A DNA stretch of 53,257 bases, from contig JAHRHE010000027.1 in the NCBI GenBank assembly GCA_020027965.1, positions 1 to 53,257 on the forward strand. The letters run 5' to 3'. How positions within the stretch are numbered: the first letter of the stretch is position 1; each line of letters starts with the position of its first letter. Shown here in pieces: positions 9,391 to 18,532 of the stretch. The stretch is from Nitrospirota bacterium. GTDB lineage: Bacteria; Nitrospirota; Nitrospiria; Nitrospirales; Nitrospiraceae. The position numbers were made by a program, and so were the translations under genes. A model generated the notes under the pieces. The model did not search any database and had not been told where the DNA came from. It worked only from the letters and a program-made list of their open reading frames with translations.

Positions 9391-10748
9391 GAAGTGATCT
9401 CCCGTCCCACCGCACTCTCGAGCAGGAAGAAACTGCGCTGGTAATTGAACAGGGCTTCGATATAATTTTGTTGAATGGTCCGCGACGTCCGGGCGGCATC
9501 CAGCAGGTCAAGTATTGTCGCCCCCCCGCGTTCGTACGCCCGTTCGACGATGGTCAAGGTCGAGCGGGCATCATCCAGAACACCGCCCAGATAGGTCTCC
9601 ACCAGGCGGCGGGTCTGTAAGAGATTGACGTACGCCAGGTCCACTTGGTTTTCGACCTGGATCATCGTTTTCTGTAACTCAGCTTCGGCCACCTTCACGC
9701 CCACTTCAGCCTGCACAATGCCGCCCTGGTTCCGGTTGAAGAGCGGAACCGGGAGGCTGAGTCCCATCCCCACCTGTTGCTGATTGTCGGGTCCCTGCGG
9801 ACCCTGGACTGCGTAGCCGGCCATGGCCGTCACATCCGGATACCGATACGCCTTAGCCAGTTTCAGATCGGCCATGCGCTGAGATTGAGACAAACGCCTC
9901 TGTCGAAGGTCCGGCCTAGCCTCCAGGGCAACGCGCCGCAGGACCGCGATGTCCGGATCGACGCGGCGGAACTCGAGATCCGTCGTCAGTTCAAGTTGAG
10001 TCATCGCGGAGAGGCGTAAGAGGACACGGAGATCCGCGCGGGCCACCTCCGCATCCTGGATTGCCTGGATCACCTGTGACTGGAAATCCACGACCTGGAG
10101 ACGGATCCGGATCAGATCAACCTCGGCGATGAACCCCTTCTTGAACCGGATCGTGTTCACTTCCAAGATCCGCGTGAACCGGTCCCGGTTTTCTTGAGCG
10201 AGCGCCAGCCGTCGCTGAGCTAATTGTACGCGAAAGTAGGTGTCCCTGACCGTGAAACTCAACTGCCGGATGGCATCTTCAAAGTTTGCTTCAGCCGATT
10301 GCGTCCCGAAGTCGGCGCTCTCGATGCGATAGCCCCGCTTGCCGGCCATTTCGAACAGTTGCTGAACGTACGGATAGACCTGGCCGCTGCGTGCGGCAGT
10401 CTGGCCCTGCGTGTAGGCGCTCAAGGTGCCGACGGTCAGCACAGGGTTCGGAAAGAGCCGTGCGGTGATCTGCTGGCCCTTGGCATGATCGATCCCGAAC
10501 CGAGTCATGATCAGATCGAGGTTCTGGCGCAGGAACAGCGCCAGGGTCTCCTCCAGGCTGAGGCGCAGGACCGGTGCTGGGGAGGGTGCGGGTTTCATCT
10601 CTTCCTGGCCCGCCGCCGAGGCGGACCCCGATCCCGCGCCAGGAGAGCCGGTGAGGAAGGTTATGGCGGCACAGACCATCAGGAGGCGGCGCGTGACGGA
10701 AGGAGCCGCACCTCGTCGCCATTTGCCTATAGCCAGCCAAGGTTTCAT
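9387..10748 (-). CDS. TolC-family outer-membrane efflux channel
   Basis: 453 residues, first gene of the efflux operon. A signal region follows the start (RRLLMVCAAITFLTGSPGAGSGSASA). The mature part shows the two-fold repeated outer-membrane efflux protein pattern: LSLEETLALFLRQNLDL ... FPNPVLTVGTLSAY in the first half and ALEARPDLRQRRLSQSQRMADLKLAKAYRYPDVTAMAGY in the second, with long coiled-coil helices between. The start at 10748 is chosen because AAGGAG lies 9 bases upstream. An in-frame start at 10793 would add 15 residues without a better site. It would form the trimeric exit duct for the adaptor and RND proteins encoded next. Confidence 0.92.
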   Translation of the reverse strand: MKPWLAIGKWRRGAAPSVTRRLLMVCAAITFLTGSPGAGSGSASAAGQEEMKPAPSPAPVLRLSLEETLALFLRQNLDLIMTRFGIDHAKGQQITARLFPNPVLTVGTLSAYTQGQTAARSGQVYPYVQQLFEMAGKRGYRIESADFGTQSAEANFEDAIRQLSFTVRDTYFRVQLAQRRLALAQENRDRFTRILEVNTIRFKKGFIAEVDLIRIRLQVVDFQSQVIQAIQDAEVARADLRVLLRLSAMTQLELTTDLEFRRVDPDIAVLRRVALEARPDLRQRRLSQSQRMADLKLAKAYRYPDVTAMAGYAVQGPQGPDNQQQVGMGLSLPVPLFNRNQGGIVQAEVGVKVAEAELQKTMIQVENQVDLAYVNLLQTRRLVETYLGGVLDDARSTLTIVERAYERGGATILDLLDAARTSRTIQQNYIEALFNYQRSFFLLESAVGREITS

Positions 10749-10849
10749 ACCAGTATTCTCCTTGATGTGAGGTCCCTGCGGTTCTCGCCGCATTATATAG
10801 GGTTTTCCAGCCGTTTGGAATACATTTAGATGGGCTGTGGCCTCCGGCG

Positions 10850-11941
10850 TTAACGTAGCTTCACCTCGGTCCAGGCCCGGTCATAGAGACGGATTGCCTC
10901 GCCCACGTCCACCATCCACTCCAGCCGATCGAAAGCGGTATCCGGCGGGTACACAGCCGGGTTTTCGCGGGCTTTGGGATCAACCAGCGCCTTGGCTTCC
11001 CGATTGGAAGAGGCAAACAGCAGGCGGTTTGTAGTCCTGGCGGCAATATCACGATCTAACAAGAAGTTCACGAATCGCATGGCCAATTCCCTCTTCTGCG
11101 ACGTCTTGAGGACAACCAGGCAGTCGGACCAGATAGTCGCACCCTCCTTGGGTACGACATACCTGATTGATGGGCGCTCGGCCATCGCGCGGGCCACCGG
11201 GCCTCCCCAGCCGTGGGCCAGGACCACGTCTCCCGAGGCCAACAATTGGTCGTAATGGTCGCTGGTGTAGGTTTTGACTAGCGGCTTCTGTCTGATCAGC
11301 TTGGCCTTGGCCCCCTCGATAACCGCCGGGTCTCGGGTGTTCATCGACTGCCCCATCGAACGCAGGGCCGCCCCAAAGACCTCACGCTGGTCGTTCAACA
11401 TGCTGATCTTCCCCTTGTACTTGGCGTCCCAGAGGACCGACCAACTGTCCGGTGGCGTGGAGATGATCGCCGAGTCATACCCGATCCCGACCGTGCCCCA
11501 CAGATACGGGATTGAGTACCGGTGCTCCGGATCGAACGGCAGGCGCTGGAGCCCTTCTGAGAGGTACCGAGCATTCGGGATTTGGGACAAGTCCAGTTCG
11601 GCCAGAAGGCCCTCCCGCGCCATAATGGACACCATGAAATCCGACGGCACTGCCACATCGTACCCGGAAGCGCCGCCTTGCAGTTTGGCCAGCAATTCCT
11701 CGTTGCTGCTGAAGGTGTCCACCACGACCTTGACGCCGGCCTGTTGCTCGAACTCCGCGAGCAGCTCCGGGCCAACGTAGTCCGACCAGGTAAAGTAATG
11801 CAGCGTCGTCGTGGCGGCCTGGGGGCCATTCTTCGGCCCATCCTCCGGCGTCGGCTGGCAGGCCAGGATCGCCGCACATAGGAGGGCGGCGATCCAAGTA
11901 CGATTTGATGATGTTGTGATTTGGCGAAGTGTCAGAGCCAC
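10850..11941 (-). CDS. potD: Polyamine ABC transporter substrate-binding lipoprotein (PotD/PotF-like)
   Basis: 363 residues. The N-terminal hydrophobic stretch ends in a lipobox (AILAC, Cys about residue 28). The mature protein begins with the PotD hallmark LHYFTWSDYVGPELLAEFEQQAGVKVVVDTFSSNEELLAKLQGGASGYDVAVPSDFMV and later has YLWGTVGIGYDS and VVLAHGWGGPVARAM. It binds the ligand in the periplasm for PotABC. The start is a GTG (11941); no ATG precedes the signal sequence. Codons 3-14 (LTLRQITTSSNR) are read from the left arm of a low-complexity palindrome, so this N-terminus is unusual. Ligand (spermidine, putrescine or another cation) cannot be settled by eye. Confidence 0.9.
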   Translation of the reverse strand: MALTLRQITTSSNRTWIAALLCAAILACQPTPEDGPKNGPQAATTTLHYFTWSDYVGPELLAEFEQQAGVKVVVDTFSSNEELLAKLQGGASGYDVAVPSDFMVSIMAREGLLAELDLSQIPNARYLSEGLQRLPFDPEHRYSIPYLWGTVGIGYDSAIISTPPDSWSVLWDAKYKGKISMLNDQREVFGAALRSMGQSMNTRDPAVIEGAKAKLIRQKPLVKTYTSDHYDQLLASGDVVLAHGWGGPVARAMAERPSIRYVVPKEGATIWSDCLVVLKTSQKRELAMRFVNFLLDRDIAARTTNRLLFASSNREAKALVDPKARENPAVYPPDTAFDRLEWMVDVGEAIRLYDRAWTEVKLR

Positions 11942-11987
11942 GCTTGTTCCCCCCTACCAATCACCAAATCACCAGATCACCAAATCT
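11902..11987. repeat. Low-complexity palindrome (unit GATTTGGT/GATCTGGT) at the potC-potD junction
   Basis: Left arm 11902-11929 (GATTTGATGATGTTGTGATTTGG) lies inside the potD coding start. Right arm 11957-11987 is a run of CCAATCA/CCAAATCA/CCAGATCA units, its near reverse complement. The same unit family recurs at 39603-39686 and 42325-42390. Confidence 0.85.
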
Positions 11988-12763
11988 CACTTTCCATTGA
12001 CGCGCTGCATGACCAGCGACAGGGCGATCAGCGCCATCGAAACCAGCACGAGGATGGCCGAGAGCGCATTAATCTCCGGGGAGACGCCGCTCTTGATCAT
12101 CGAATAGACCTTCAATGGGAGCGTCGTCGAGCCAGGACCGGCCGTGAAAAAGGTCACGATGAAGTCGTCCAGCGACACCGTGAAGGCCATCAGCACCCCG
12201 CCGATGATGGCCGGGCTCAGCAGCGGAAGCGTCACGCGGCGGAACGCCTGCCACGCGGTGGCGCCTAAATCGCGAGCCGCCTCTTCCAGCGCAGGATCGA
12301 GCTTGCGGAGCCTGGCCCGCACGATCACCATCACGACCGGCACGTTGAAGGCCGCGTGCCCGATCGTGACCGTCACCAGGCTCAGCGGCACTTGAATCAT
12401 GACAAAGAAGAGCAACAGCGCCACGCCCATCATCACTTCAGGGATCACAAGCGGCAACAGCAGCGCCCCGTCCACAAGCCGCTGTCCGGGAAAATGAGAC
12501 CGTTCCAGGCCCACCGCCGCACTAACACCCAGAATCGTCGCGATCATCGTGGAGACGACCGCCACGAGCAGGCTATTTTGCACGGCAGCGAACAAGGCCT
12601 CGTCCGACGCCAGCATCTGGTACCACTGGAGTGTAAACCCCTGCCATCTCGCCGACAGCCGCGACGCATTGAAGGAGAACACCACCAGCACCGCAATCGG
12701 CGCATAGAGGAACAGCAGGTTGGCGAGGCTCGCACTCCGCAACCACCTTCTCTGTCCAGTCAT
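11987..12763 (-). CDS. potC: Polyamine ABC transporter permease PotC
   Basis: 258-residue inner-membrane permease with about six TM helices. The cytoplasmic EAA loop that docks on the ATPase is visible (LEEAARDLGATAWQAFRRVTLPLLSPAIIGG, about residues 160-190). TM1 is LLFLYAPIAVLVVFSFNAS. It pairs with PotB to form the membrane channel of the importer. It lies 27 bases after potB and is followed by potD, the standard potABCD order. The C-terminal end abuts the repeat palindrome at 11957-11987. Confidence 0.93.
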   Translation of the reverse strand: MTGQRRWLRSASLANLLFLYAPIAVLVVFSFNASRLSARWQGFTLQWYQMLASDEALFAAVQNSLLVAVVSTMIATILGVSAAVGLERSHFPGQRLVDGALLLPLVIPEVMMGVALLLFFVMIQVPLSLVTVTIGHAAFNVPVVMVIVRARLRKLDPALEEAARDLGATAWQAFRRVTLPLLSPAIIGGVLMAFTVSLDDFIVTFFTAGPGSTTLPLKVYSMIKSGVSPEINALSAILVLVSMALIALSLVMQRVNGK

Positions 12764-12790
12764 ACTCTTCTCACAAAGCCCGGTCCCACC

Positions 12791-13669
12791 CTAGACCGCC
12801 ACCTTTGTTTCAACCTTGAAATATACTGCTATGCCCACTAGCACCAGGGCCATCAACGCAAAGGAGATCGCCGAGCCAAACGGCCAATCCCGCACGACCA
12901 GGTATTCATGTTGAATCAGATTCCCCACCATCATCGACCTGGCGCCTCCCAAGAGATCCGGGGTAATGAAAGCCCCGACCGACGGGATGAACACGAGCAG
13001 GCACCCCGCGATCACGCCGGGTTTCGTCAACGGCAGCACCACGCGCCAGAAGACAGACCAGCCGGAAGCGTACAGGTCCCAGGCCGCTTCCACGACCGAG
13101 CGGTCCAACCGCTCGATCGCCGCGTACAGCGGCAAGACCATGAAAGGCAGATAGCCGTACACCAGCCCGATCAGCACCGCCGTGTCCGAATAGAGAATCT
13201 CAATCGGACTTGTCACGAGACCCACGCTTGACAAGACGGTATGGAATAGACCCTCTGACCGGAGGATGAACATCCACGCATAGGTCCTCACCAGGAAGTT
13301 AGTCCAGAAGGGAATGATGATCAACATCAACCACACTGCCTGCCAGCGAGCCGGGGCGCGAGCAATGTAGTAGGCCAGCGGGAAGCCCAGCAGCAAGCAC
13401 ACCACTGTCGTTGCCGCTGCCAGCGCGAGTGAGCGAGCATAGATCCGCAGGTACAGCGGGTCGGCCATGTTCAGATAATTGGCCAGGCTGAAGGTCCACT
13501 CCACTCCCCCATACGTCCCGCGTGCGGCAAAACTGATGACCAGAACCAGGAGTAGTGGAAGGAAGAGGAAAACGCCCATCCAGACCAGCGCAGGCATCAG
13601 AGCCCAGCCCGGAAGGACCCCGGCAGAAGGCTGGCCGGTGGTCGCGCGTGAGGGGGTTGGAAGGTTCAC
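12791..13669 (-). CDS. potB: Polyamine ABC transporter permease PotB
   Basis: About 292 residues with six predicted TM helices (TM1 ALMPALVWMGVFLFLPLLLVLVISF). The EAA loop is VEAAWDLYASGWSVFWRVVLPLTKPGVIAG, about 190-220. The GTG at 13669 overlaps the potA stop as GTGA with AAGGAG about 13 bases upstream, which fits translational coupling. An in-frame GTG at 13702 would overlap potA by 37 bases and has no site, so I prefer 13669. It forms the heterodimeric permease with PotC. Confidence 0.9.
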   Translation of the reverse strand: MNLPTPSRATTGQPSAGVLPGWALMPALVWMGVFLFLPLLLVLVISFAARGTYGGVEWTFSLANYLNMADPLYLRIYARSLALAAATTVVCLLLGFPLAYYIARAPARWQAVWLMLIIIPFWTNFLVRTYAWMFILRSEGLFHTVLSSVGLVTSPIEILYSDTAVLIGLVYGYLPFMVLPLYAAIERLDRSVVEAAWDLYASGWSVFWRVVLPLTKPGVIAGCLLVFIPSVGAFITPDLLGGARSMMVGNLIQHEYLVVRDWPFGSAISFALMALVLVGIAVYFKVETKVAV

Positions 13670-14754
13670 TCGCTTAGCACCACTCCTTCGTCCGCTTGCC
13701 ACCGAACGAACACCGCTTCACCGGCCTGAAATTGTTTATGATCCCCACCCAGGTTGGGCACCCGGGCCTTCCAGATCAGGCCGTCGGTGAGTCGAAGGAG
13801 ATACTGGATCTCGTTCCCGTTGTAGATCGTTTTGTGGATGCGCGCCTGCAACGTGTTGTCAAACCCATCCAACTTGATATCCGCCGAGAGGTGCACGCGC
13901 TCCGGGCGCAAGGACAGCGTGACAAGGGCTCCCTCCGGAGTACCTGGCGGGACCCGAGCCACGATGGCCGGAAGATCCGGGACACGGACCGTGCAGCGGG
14001 TACCCGTCACCATTTCGATCCGGCCGCTCAATCGGTTGGACACGCCGATGAAGGCGGCGACGAACTCGGACGAGGGTGATTCGTACACATCCCGAGGGGT
14101 CCCGATCTGCAGGAGGCGCCCGTGGTTCATGACCGCGACCCGGTCGGACATCGTCAGCGCCTCTTCCTGATGATGCGTCACGCAGATGAAGGTGAGCCCC
14201 ACCTGTTCCTGAATCGTCTTGAGCTCGAGCTGCATCTCCTGGCGGAGCTGCTGGTCCAGCGCGCCAAGCGGTTCGTCCAGGAGCACGACCGCAGGACGGT
14301 TGACCAGGGCGCGAGCCAGCGCCACGCGCTGCTGCTCGCCGCCGGAAAGTTGCGATGGGATCCGTTCCTCCTTGCCCGCCAGCCTGACCATGTCGAGCGC
14401 CGACCGGACCTCGGGCGCGATAATCGCGCGTGGGACCCCGCGCATTTCGAGCCCGAATGCCACATTGCCGGCGACGGTCAGATGGGGAAAGAGGGCATAG
14501 GATTGGAAGACAAGATTAACGGGCCGAAGGTTCGGAGGGACTCCCCGCATAGAACGGCCTTCGATCAGGATCTCACCCTGATCGGGCTCTTCAAAGCCGG
14601 CCAGCAGCCGCAACGTCGAGGTCTTACCGCTTCCACTGGGCCCAAGGATGGAGAAGAATTCCCCACGTTTGACCTGCAGCGACAAGTGGTCAACTGCCAG
14701 GGTCGTCCCGTGGCGCTTGACGATCTCTCGGAGTTCAACGCTGTGCTCACTCAT
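13666..14754 (-). CDS. potA: Polyamine ABC transporter ATPase PotA
   Basis: 362 residues, first gene of the transporter operon. It has Walker A GPSGSGKTST (about 39-48), Q-loop VFQSYALFPHLTVAGNVAFGLEMRGV, signature LSGGEQQRVALARAL, Walker B VVLLDEPLGALDQQLR and H-loop VTHHQEEAL. A C-terminal TOBE-type domain follows (SLRPERVHLSADIKLDGFDNTLQARIHKTIYNGNEIQYLLRL). The start at 14754 (MSEHSVELREIVKRHG) is preferred. A further upstream in-frame start (14802) would read through the low-complexity palindrome at 14766-14842. Confidence 0.93.
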   Translation of the reverse strand: MSEHSVELREIVKRHGTTLAVDHLSLQVKRGEFFSILGPSGSGKTSTLRLLAGFEEPDQGEILIEGRSMRGVPPNLRPVNLVFQSYALFPHLTVAGNVAFGLEMRGVPRAIIAPEVRSALDMVRLAGKEERIPSQLSGGEQQRVALARALVNRPAVVLLDEPLGALDQQLRQEMQLELKTIQEQVGLTFICVTHHQEEALTMSDRVAVMNHGRLLQIGTPRDVYESPSSEFVAAFIGVSNRLSGRIEMVTGTRCTVRVPDLPAIVARVPPGTPEGALVTLSLRPERVHLSADIKLDGFDNTLQARIHKTIYNGNEIQYLLRLTDGLIWKARVPNLGGDHKQFQAGEAVFVRWQADEGVVLSE

Positions 14755-14765
14755 GAGACGTTCAA

Positions 14766-14842
14766 CGTTAACCGTGAATCGTGAGTTGCCGGAAAGACTC
14801 AATCCCTCTTCCCGTTTAACGATTCACGTTTCACGAGTAACG
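14766..14842. repeat. Low-complexity palindrome (unit CGTGAATC) upstream of potA
   Basis: Left arm 14766-14787 (CGTTAACCGTGAATCGTGAG) and right arm 14814-14842 (units CGATTCA, CGTTTCA, CGAGTAA) are imperfect reverse complements around a 26-base centre. It fills the gap between potA and the next gene upstream, so it would lie in the potA leader or in the intergenic part of a longer transcript. Related units occur at 18430-18523 and 35659-35757. Confidence 0.8.
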
Positions 14843-14846
14843 TCTG

Positions 14847-15158
14847 CTAATTGGTGAGACCCGCCTTCGAACTGGCAGCATCGGCGCCAGCCTCACGCTC
14901 GCGCTTACGGACCCGGAGCAGCTCCTGGTGCTCCCGGAGCAGCTCGCGGCGCAAGGCCTCATGATCTTCGCTCACGATCCTGACGAGACGGTCGGCGTCC
15001 TCAGCATGATCCCGGACGAGCTCCGACAGCGTCCGGACCTGGCGCTCAAGCCGGTTGACTCGCCAGATCACATCCGCGAGCACCGCGGCCTCTGCCTTGG
15101 CGCTCTTGAGGCTACGGGTACTTGGTACGGCCTTCCTCTTCGCCAACCTCCTGGGCAT
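14847..15158 (-). CDS. Small coiled-coil protein of unknown function
   Basis: 103 residues. A basic N-terminus (MPRRLAKRKAVPSTRSLKSAK) is followed by one long charged helix (VIWRVNRLERQVRTLSELVRDHAEDADRLVRIVSEDHEALRRELLREHQELLRVRKREREAG) with heptad-like spacing, suggesting a coiled-coil oligomer. There is no signal peptide or TM segment. A strong Shine-Dalgarno (AGAAGGAGG, 6 bases before ATG 15158) supports a real gene. It lies upstream of potABCD and divergent from glgC. Function not recognised. Confidence 0.7.
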   Translation of the reverse strand: MPRRLAKRKAVPSTRSLKSAKAEAAVLADVIWRVNRLERQVRTLSELVRDHAEDADRLVRIVSEDHEALRRELLREHQELLRVRKREREAGADAASSKAGLTN

Positions 15159-15343
15159 CGGCGCCTCCTTCTGAACAAGCTCAGAGCCAGTATCAGACAG
15201 TCACTCACCCAGGACATCTCGCAGCTCGCCACGCTGTTCCTGGCGAGTCGCTTTCCGCTGCCTGTTGCTCGCCTCTCGCTGTAGTATCGTCGTCGGCGCT
15301 GGTGGTGTCAACCGGTCGTCCCGTCTTTCTATTTCATTCCCAT

Positions 15344-15354
15344 CCTGCTAGAAT
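15344..15354 (+). promoter_or_regulatory. Extended -10 box of glgC, probable leaderless start
   Basis: CCTGCTAGAAT contains the extended -10 motif TGC-TAGAAT. Nine bases separate it from the glgC ATG, so transcription would begin within a base or two of the start codon. There is no Shine-Dalgarno and no good -35. The metG gene has the same arrangement (42681-42691). Confidence 0.5.
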
Positions 15355-15363
15355 CGGTCGACC

Positions 15364-16602
15364 ATGAAGAACATTCTCACGATGATCTTGGCCGGGGGAC
15401 GAGGCGAGCGTCTGCATCCGCTGACCCAGTACCGGGCTAAACCGGCCGTCCCGTTCGGCGGCAAGTATCGCATCATTGACTTTACACTGAGCAACTGCCT
15501 CAATTCCGGCCTCCGGAAGATCGCGGTGCTGATCCAATACAAGTCGCACTCGCTGGACCGCCATATTCGTACCGGCTGGAGCATGCTGAACCCCGAACTA
15601 GGCGAGTTTATTGCTTCCATCCCGCCGCAGCAGCGCATCAGTGAAGACTGGTACAGAGGCACGGCAGATGCGGTGTACCAAAATCTCTTTCTGTTGGAGA
15701 ATGAAAGGTCGCCGTATTTACTCGTTTTGGCGGGTGACCACATCTACAAGATGAACTACGCCGATATGTATGATTTCCTGATAGCGAAGCAGGCGGATGC
15801 GGTGGTAGGCGCCATCGAGTTTCCGCTGGCGGAGGCAAGCCGGTTCGGCGTAATCGGAGTGGATGAGGACTGCCAGATCCTGCGTTTCGACGAGAAACCA
15901 AAACATCCGGCGCCGCTGCCCAGCGATCCCACACAAGCCTTCGTGTCGATGGGAATCTACCTATTTAAAAGCGAGGTGATCAGGGAATATTTGGTTCAGG
16001 ACGCCGCAGAAGGCAGCGCACACGACTTCGGAAGGAACATCATGCCCCGCATGATCAAGAGCAGTCGCGTCTATGCCTTCAAGTTCCAGGATGAGAACCG
16101 GAAAGCCGTCAAATACTGGCGGGATATCGGCACGCTGGATGCCTACTGGGAAGCCAATATGGACCTGGTCGCGGTGGATCCGCTGTTCAACCTCTATGAC
16201 CAGAACTGGCCGATCCGAACCTACCAGGGCCAGTTCCCTCCAGCCAAGTTCGTCTTCGCGCAGAACTTCGAGGGCGGACGCATGGGAGTCGCGCTCGACT
16301 CGATCGTCTGCGGAGGGTGCATTATTACCGGCGGCCGTGTCCAGAACTCCGTCCTCTCCCCAAACGTCATTGTGCAGGATCATGCGGCCGTGCAGGAATC
16401 GATCCTGATGGAGAATGTTCTCATCGGCGAGCAGGCCCGGATCAGGCGCGCGATCATCGACAAAGATGTCGTCATTCCGCCGAAGACCGAGATCGGGTTC
16501 GATCCCTTCGCCGACCGCAGCCGGTTCACCGTGACCGAGTCAGGACTGGTGGCCATTTCCAAGGGAATGAAGCTGCATGCCTCCTTCGATCCATCCGGTT
16601 GA
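15364..16602 (+). CDS. glgC: Glucose-1-phosphate adenylyltransferase (ADP-glucose synthase)
   Basis: 412 residues, usual length. Makes ADP-glucose from glucose-1-phosphate and ATP, the committed step of glycogen synthesis. It has the nucleotide-binding signature [32 protein letters not shown] (about 9-40), GTADAVYQN and [14 protein letters not shown], then a C-terminal left-handed beta-helix ([31 protein letters not shown]). The last dozen residues ([11 protein letters not shown]) read through the sequence that also starts the helicase fragment, so the native 3' end may have been replaced by a rearrangement. No Shine-Dalgarno; see the promoter entry. glgA lies about 4 kb away on the other strand. 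Confidence 0.95.
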   Translation: MKNILTMILAGGRGERLHPLTQYRAKPAVPFGGKYRIIDFTLSNCLNSGLRKIAVLIQYKSHSLDRHIRTGWSMLNPELGEFIASIPPQQRISEDWYRGTADAVYQNLFLLENERSPYLLVLAGDHIYKMNYADMYDFLIAKQADAVVGAIEFPLAEASRFGVIGVDEDCQILRFDEKPKHPAPLPSDPTQAFVSMGIYLFKSEVIREYLVQDAAEGSAHDFGRNIMPRMIKSSRVYAFKFQDENRKAVKYWRDIGTLDAYWEANMDLVAVDPLFNLYDQNWPIRTYQGQFPPAKFVFAQNFEGGRMGVALDSIVCGGCIITGGRVQNSVLSPNVIVQDHAAVQESILMENVLIGEQARIRRAIIDKDVVIPPKTEIGFDPFADRSRFTVTESGLVAISKGMKLHASFDPSG

Positions 16603-18433
16603 CCTGATCGCAGCACTCCGCCATAAGCACCTCACACCGGCCATCGTGTTCCTGACCTCACGCCGTGCCTGCGATGATGCCATGCAGGCCTTCGAGCGCA
16701 GCCAAGTCCACCTCCCGTCGGAACGCCAGCACACCATTGCGGCCGTCTTGGAAGAACTGGCCGTACAGTACCCCAGCATCGCCGAACATCCCCTCCAAGC
16801 CACCGTCAAACGAGCCGGAGTTGCGGCTCATCACGCCGGCCACCTGCCATCCTGGAAGATCGCGATTGAAGAACTCATGCGCCGCGGCTGCCTCGACGCC
16901 GTCTTCGCCACCACCACGTTGGCCGCCGGCGTGGACTTCCCCGCCCGCACGGTTGTGTTGACGCAGTCTAGCGTGCGTAAGACGCGCGATTTCACGGACC
17001 TGACGATCGGCGAAATCCAGCAGCTGGCCGGGCGGGCAGGCCGCCGCGGGAAGGACCTGGTCGGCTTTGCCGTGGTGACTCCGTCCCCATACATCGACCT
17101 GAGCGTCATCACCAAAGGTCTCACGGGCCAGACGGAAGCGATCGACAGCCAGTTCGTCATCTCCTATCCGATGGTGCTGAACCTTCTGAAAGCGCATCCA
17201 CTGGATCAGATCCAAGCCATCCTCGCGAGGAGCTTTGCGCAGTACCAGCTCAACCGCCGCGCTGAGGCGTTGGAGAGCAAGCTGGACTCGCTACATGACC
17301 AGATGGAGCCCTACGGCCCGCGGGTCTGCACCGACTGGATCACGCAGTGGCAGATCTACGACCATGCCCGGAAGCAGAAGGCCCACCGAGTGCAGGTCAG
17401 GCGGCGCGACCCTCCCGAGTTGGCCGCCCGCATCCAGTTCATGACGCCCGGACGGGTCGTCGGATTGATGAAGGGGCGGGGCATCGTCGTGCGGCAGTAC
17501 CAGAGCCGCGGACAACGGCATCCGATGGTCACCCTCTTGCGACCCGGCGGCTCGGTGACCGAATACCCGGCCTCGCTCATCGCGCACGTCTACGACCGGA
17601 CCTTCGAGGTGGAAGAAGCCCCCGTCTACCCCTGGTGTACGCCACGGAGCATGGAGGACCTGACGCAGCATCTGTCCGAGCTGCCCAGCCGGCTCCCGAC
17701 TCTGCCGATCCTGGTTCAGGAAGAGGTCCAGGAAAATGAGATCGCACAGATCCTCACCGACGAGTTCCCTTGCCCCTCCTGTCCATCTCGGCCGGCGTGC
17801 CACAAGGATCACGCCATCGCGCTCCGCCTCCGTCAAGAGGTCCAGCGCCACACGAAGACGATCCAGGCGCTCCACACAGGCCTCTGGCACCGCTTCCAGG
17901 TCCGCTCCGAGGTACTGCAGCGTTTCGGCTACCTTACCCCGAGCTGTCATCTGACCGAGGATGGAGAATGGGCAAGACTGATCCGGATCGATCACTCACT
18001 GCTCATCACGGAGTTGATCAGGGCAGAGGCCTTCGAGGGTTTAGAGCCGCAGCTGTTGGCCGGGGTCATGGCGAGCATCGCGCACGACGACGACCGGCCT
18101 GGCGCTTTTCCCCGAATGAGTGCGGGACTGGCTTCGCTCCTCGGACAGGTGCGGCAACTGGCCGAGTCCCTGGCTCCGCATGAGGACCCACCTCTGCTCC
18201 GCGCCGACGTGGCGGCTCTCACGGAGCGATGGGTGGGTGACCATTCTCTGACCTGGATCGGCCTTTGCCGCACCACGACGATGGCGGAAGGGGACATCTA
18301 CCGTCTCCTGGCGCGGACCCTGGAGTATTTGTCCCAGCTTCACACGCTGCGCGCCACCCATCCCGGCCTGGCCGGTACCGCCAGCCGCGCGATCGAGGCC
18401 CTGAGGAGGGGCGTCCTGGAAGAGCTACCGTGA
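16577..18433 (+). CDS. C-terminal half of a Ski2/Mtr4-like helicase, displaced
   Basis: 618 codons, uninterrupted. It begins in the middle of a superfamily II helicase: motif IV region TPAIVFLTSRRACDDA (about 19-34), motif V ATTTLAAGVDFPARTVV (about 111-127), motif VI QLAGRAGRRG (about 149-158). A Ski2-type tail follows, with a four-Cys cluster CPSCPSRPACHKD and a DSHCT-like end (LTEDGEWARLIRIDHSLLITELIRAEAF). Motifs I-III are missing here but are found downstream at 18912-19300. The ATG overlaps the glgC end by 26 bases and has no site of its own. Either a rearranged pseudogene or one subunit of a split enzyme. Confidence 0.85.
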   Translation: MPPSIHPVDLIAALRHKHLTPAIVFLTSRRACDDAMQAFERSQVHLPSERQHTIAAVLEELAVQYPSIAEHPLQATVKRAGVAAHHAGHLPSWKIAIEELMRRGCLDAVFATTTLAAGVDFPARTVVLTQSSVRKTRDFTDLTIGEIQQLAGRAGRRGKDLVGFAVVTPSPYIDLSVITKGLTGQTEAIDSQFVISYPMVLNLLKAHPLDQIQAILARSFAQYQLNRRAEALESKLDSLHDQMEPYGPRVCTDWITQWQIYDHARKQKAHRVQVRRRDPPELAARIQFMTPGRVVGLMKGRGIVVRQYQSRGQRHPMVTLLRPGGSVTEYPASLIAHVYDRTFEVEEAPVYPWCTPRSMEDLTQHLSELPSRLPTLPILVQEEVQENEIAQILTDEFPCPSCPSRPACHKDHAIALRLRQEVQRHTKTIQALHTGLWHRFQVRSEVLQRFGYLTPSCHLTEDGEWARLIRIDHSLLITELIRAEAFEGLEPQLLAGVMASIAHDDDRPGAFPRMSAGLASLLGQVRQLAESLAPHEDPPLLRADVAALTERWVGDHSLTWIGLCRTTTMAEGDIYRLLARTLEYLSQLHTLRATHPGLAGTASRAIEALRRGVLEELP

Positions 18434-18523
18434 TCAGTGATACGTGATGAGTGATGAGAAAACAGGAACACGCGACATATTGTTCCACTCCTACGCGTCA
18501 CGCATCACGCATGACGCATCACG
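18430..18523. repeat. Low-complexity palindrome (unit GTGATGA/CGTGATGC)
   Basis: Left arm 18430-18458 (GTGATCAGTGATACGTGATG...) and right arm 18494-18523 (CGCGTCACGCATCACGCATG...) are near reverse complements with 7-8-base periodicity and an AT-rich 35-base centre. It lies exactly between the C-terminal and N-terminal helicase halves. Confidence 0.85.
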
Positions 18524-18532
18524 AGCCTTAGA

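Noticed and set aside
18430-18523. Short tandem units considered as a CRISPR array
   Set aside because: Units are 6-8 bases, degenerate and arranged as two complementary arms; there are no spacers or cas genes.
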